Shown here: piece by piece, positions 62,032-64,000 of the stretch | How positions within the stretch are numbered: position 1 is the stretch's first letter | Layout of the letters: each line of letters starts with the position of its first letter | Assembly: GCA_964426675.1 (NCBI GenBank) | Contig: CAYRRM010000001.1 | Coordinates: 62,001-126,000, forward strand | DNA from: DYMC01 sp035406705 | Lineage (GTDB): Bacteria; Verrucomicrobiota; Lentisphaeria; Victivallales; GWF2-50-93 | Reading direction: 5' to 3' | DNA length: 64,000 nt | Made by a program: the position numbers and the translations under genes | Notes under the pieces: generated by a model | Database searches by the model: none | Told to the model about the DNA's origin: nothing | Seen by the model: the letters and a program-made list of their open reading frames with translations, nothing else

Positions 62032-63030
62032 TTAAGCTTTAGAAATATGAATTATCAAATCAACGCATTTGCATGAATATCCCCATTCATTATCATACCA
62101 TGCAACAACTTTAACAAAGGTATCATTGAGAGCTATTCCTGCCTTTACATCGAAAACTGAAGTGCAGGATTCCCCGATAAAATCTGATGATACAACATCA
62201 TCTTCTGTTACAGAGAGAATACCTTTCATAGGTCCAGCAGCAGCTTTTTTCATAGCCTCTACTATTTCTTCATATTTTGTCGGCTTGGCAAGTCTGCATG
62301 TAAGATCAACTACTGATACGTCTGCAGTTGGAACTCTGAATGCCATTCCGGTTAGTTTTCCATTGAGTTCAGGGATAACTTTTCCTACTGCTTTTGCAGC
62401 ACCAGTGCTTGATGGGATGATATTGAATGCAGCTCCTCTGCCACCTCTCCAATCTTTCTTTGACGGGCCATCAACTGTTTTTTGTGTGGCTGTGGTTGCG
62501 TGAACTGTTGTCATAAGTCCTTCGATTATGCCGAAATTATCATGGAGAACTTTTGCTATAGGGGCAAGGCAATTTGTTGTGCATGAGGCATTTGAGACAA
62601 TGGTTTGTCCAGCATATTTATCGTGATTTACCCCCATTACAAACATAGGGGCATCTTTTGAAGGAGCAGAAATAACGACTTTCTTTGCGCCGGCTTTTAA
62701 ATGCGCTTCAGCTTTTGCAATTTCAGTAAATACCCCGGTTGATTCGAGGATAATTTCAGCTCCGCATTCCTTCCAGGGAATTTCTTCCGGTTTCATTGCT
62801 GCGTAGACATTTATGCTTTTGCCATTTACGATGAGTTTTCCATCTTTTGAAGATACATCTCCTTTGAATCTTCCATGAACAGTATCATATTTGAGCATAT
62901 AGACCATATACTCTGCATCAATGAAGGGGTCATTGATTCCGACGACTTCTACTTCATCTCTTTTTAGAGCTGCTCTAAAAAAGAGCCTTCCGATTCTTCC
63001 GAATCCATTGATTCCTACTTTTACAGCCAT
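62032..63030 (-). CDS. gap: Glyceraldehyde-3-phosphate dehydrogenase
   Basis: The enzyme oxidises glyceraldehyde-3-phosphate to 1,3-bisphosphoglycerate in glycolysis. The 332-residue protein has the Rossmann start KVGINGFGRIGRLFFRAAL, the catalytic Cys150 in SNASCTTNCLAPIAKVL, and HATTATQKTVDGPSKKDWRGGRGAAFNIIPSSTGAAKAVGKVIPEL. The ribosome-binding site is GGAGG. It has its own promoter and a strong terminator, so it forms a single-gene unit. Confidence 0.98.
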   Translation of the reverse strand: MAVKVGINGFGRIGRLFFRAALKRDEVEVVGINDPFIDAEYMVYMLKYDTVHGRFKGDVSSKDGKLIVNGKSINVYAAMKPEEIPWKECGAEIILESTGVFTEIAKAEAHLKAGAKKVVISAPSKDAPMFVMGVNHDKYAGQTIVSNASCTTNCLAPIAKVLHDNFGIIEGLMTTVHATTATQKTVDGPSKKDWRGGRGAAFNIIPSSTGAAKAVGKVIPELNGKLTGMAFRVPTADVSVVDLTCRLAKPTKYEEIVEAMKKAAAGPMKGILSVTEDDVVSSDFIGESCTSVFDVKAGIALNDTFVKVVAWYDNEWGYSCKCVDLIIHISKA

Positions 63031-63098
63031 TTCAGCCTCCGTTTGTTATATTTTTATTTTATTTTAAGGAAATGATTATCTTCTTTTGCGGAAATGGG

Positions 63099-63126
63099 AT
63101 TATACAGTAATTTTTGAATAAATCAA
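63099..63126 (-). promoter_or_regulatory. Promoter of gap
   Basis: On the minus strand TTGATT (63121-63126) and TATAAT (63099-63104) are 16 nt apart, giving a leader of about 60 nt. Confidence 0.65.
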
Positions 63127-63149
63127 ACTAAAAAAGATTTTTTTTATAA

Positions 63150-63794
63150 TTATAAGTGCGGAAATAAATCATTTTGAAAGAATATTGATTTTATAGGTTC
63201 AAAGCTTTTTCTATGAATAGGGGATGGTCCATATTTTTTTAACGCTTCTATATGTTCTCTTGTTCCATAGCCTTTATGTTTATTAAAACCGTATTCTGGA
63301 TAAATTTCAGCGAATTTATCCATTAATTCATCACGGTGAACCTTTGCGATTATACTTGCGGCTGCAATTAATGCTGATTTGGAGTCTCCTTTCACTATGG
63401 CTTTGTGAGGGCAGGGGAGACCCTTTACCGGGAGTCCATCGATAAGGGCAAATTGGACGCCTGCGATTTTCGCAAGGGCAGATGCCATTGCCTTGTGAGT
63501 TGCTTTTAGTATATTTATTTCATCAATTTCTTTTGCGGATATTTCAGCTATTGAAACTATAAAATTCCTATTTGAAATGATTTCATCTTTCAATTTGATT
63601 CGTTTTTTAGCTGATAATTGTTTTGAGTCGTAAACCTGGGGGATATCTAATTGCGAATTTCGCAAAGCTACAGCAGCGGCAACCACCGGTCCTGCGAGAG
63701 GTCCTCTACCAGCTTCATCGACTCCGGCTATAAACGTAATCCCTTTTTCCCAGAGTTCTGATTCAAAAAACAGTAAATTTATATTTGTTTTCAT
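63150..63794 (-). CDS. rnhB: Ribonuclease HII
   Basis: RNase HII removes ribonucleotides from DNA. The 214-residue protein has FIAGVDEAGRGPLAGPVVAAAVAL with catalytic Asp26 and Glu27, VYDSKQLSAKKR, ALIDGLPV, KGDSKSALIAAASIIAKVHRDELM with the further active-site acidic residue, and HKGYGTREHIEALKKYGPSPIHRKSFEP. The length is normal. Two palindrome copies lie in it, read in different codon phases. It is separated from gap by the gap promoter. Confidence 0.97.
   Translation of the reverse strand: MKTNINLLFFESELWEKGITFIAGVDEAGRGPLAGPVVAAAVALRNSQLDIPQVYDSKQLSAKKRIKLKDEIISNRNFIVSIAEISAKEIDEINILKATHKAMASALAKIAGVQFALIDGLPVKGLPCPHKAIVKGDSKSALIAAASIIAKVHRDELMDKFAEIYPEYGFNKHKGYGTREHIEALKKYGPSPIHRKSFEPIKSIFFQNDLFPHL
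63461..63475. repeat. TTGCGA-N3-TCGCAA palindrome, copy 13
   Basis: The sequence is CTGCGATTTTCGCAA inside rnhB, read as L-A-K-I-A. Confidence 0.8.
63651..63665. repeat. TTGCGA-N3-TCGCAA palindrome, copy 14
   Basis: The sequence TTGCGAATTTCGCAA has perfect arms, inside rnhB, read as A-L-R-N-S-Q, a different phase from copy 13 only 190 bp away. Confidence 0.85.
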
Positions 63795-63941
63795 AATGTT
63801 TTAATACTCTAATGTTTTTTATACATCATTATTTTTTTTATTCAAATTCTAATATTTGAAAAAAAACTTTTAGATACTAATGTAATTGGAGGATTTTCCG
63901 TCGAGGGCTTAGCGTAAAAAGTTCTGGGGTCATAAAACTTA

Positions 63942-64000
63942 ATGAAGAAGACAAAAGGACTAATTTTTCTATTATTTTTTCTCTTTTCCTTCTTTTCTCC
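63942..64000 (+). CDS. Start of an exported protein gene (runs off the right edge)
   Basis: The ATG at 63942 begins MKKTKGLIFLLFFLFSFFS, a typical basic plus hydrophobic signal peptide. An in-frame TAA at 63915 blocks an earlier start. Only about 19 codons are visible and the ribosome-binding site is weak, so the product is unknown. Confidence 0.5.
   Translation, partial: MKKTKGLIFLLFFLFSFFS

Noticed and set aside
1..64000. CRISPR array, insertion sequence, prophage or toxin-antitoxin locus
   Set aside because: I found no regularly spaced direct repeats, transposase, integrase, phage structural genes or paired toxin/antitoxin frames.

Overview
The window is AT-rich (about one third G+C by eye) bacterial chromosome, densely packed with genes, with no insertion sequence, prophage, CRISPR array or rRNA. 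Several traits point to the PVC superphylum, most likely an uncultured Lentisphaerota-like bacterium. These are an LL-diaminopimelate aminotransferase (DapL), a MurA with Asp in place of the catalytic Cys (as in Chlamydia), a prepilin-like protein with an FTLIELLVV N-terminus and an IDGHVEL C-terminus, a GntR helix-turn-helix fused to a family-1 solute-binding domain, a uroporphyrinogen-decarboxylase-family methyltransferase, and a DUF1638 protein at the left edge. The assignment rests on recalled family distributions and was not tested by phylogeny.

Layout. 0-2.4 kb: edge DUF1638 gene, leuB, a small membrane protein and an exported DJ-1/PfpI protein. 2.4-15.9 kb: a minus-strand run transcribed gltB-gltD-purF-pyrG-carB-carA, nearly all glutamine-amide-using enzymes, with gltD broken by a frameshift at a six-A run. 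15.9-19.7 kb: a divergent cassette of GntR-SBP regulator, prepilin-like protein and secreted GH5 glycosidase, with operator-like inverted repeats in the shared upstream region. 19.8-30 kb: dapL, folE, rlmN, a GT-C membrane protein, tmk, holB, gyrB and two YbjQ-family genes. 30-40 kb: a second polytopic membrane protein, argD, argF, glgP, a lone HgdB-type dehydratase protein, htpG and a YcfL-like lipoprotein. 40-48 kb: recJ-rnc, the convergent MoxR/DUF58/BatD-like/BatA-like operon, and a GT2 glycosyltransferase. 48-52 kb: nifU-like, dacA, leuA and tRNA-His. 52-57.6 kb: DUF3392-like, murA, a GH20-like glycosidase, a PHP-like protein and a histidine phosphatase. 57.6-64 kb: tsaB, pcnB, the UROD-family gene, pcm-smpB, gap, rnhB and a signal-peptide gene running off the right edge.

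The strongest unexplained signal is a dispersed palindrome, TTGCGA-NNN-TCGCAA, with 14 strong copies. Twelve lie inside unrelated genes and are read in all three codon phases (AKxA, LRNS and CE[IN]R peptides), so the constraint acts on DNA rather than protein. Ten of the 14 copies occur as close pairs (190-844 bp apart). It resembles the highly iterated palindromes of cyanobacteria or an uptake/methylation signal, but I know of no description of this motif. Two long intergenic regions (39.9-40.4 and 48.05-48.6 kb) hold potential RNA structures with no recognisable gene.
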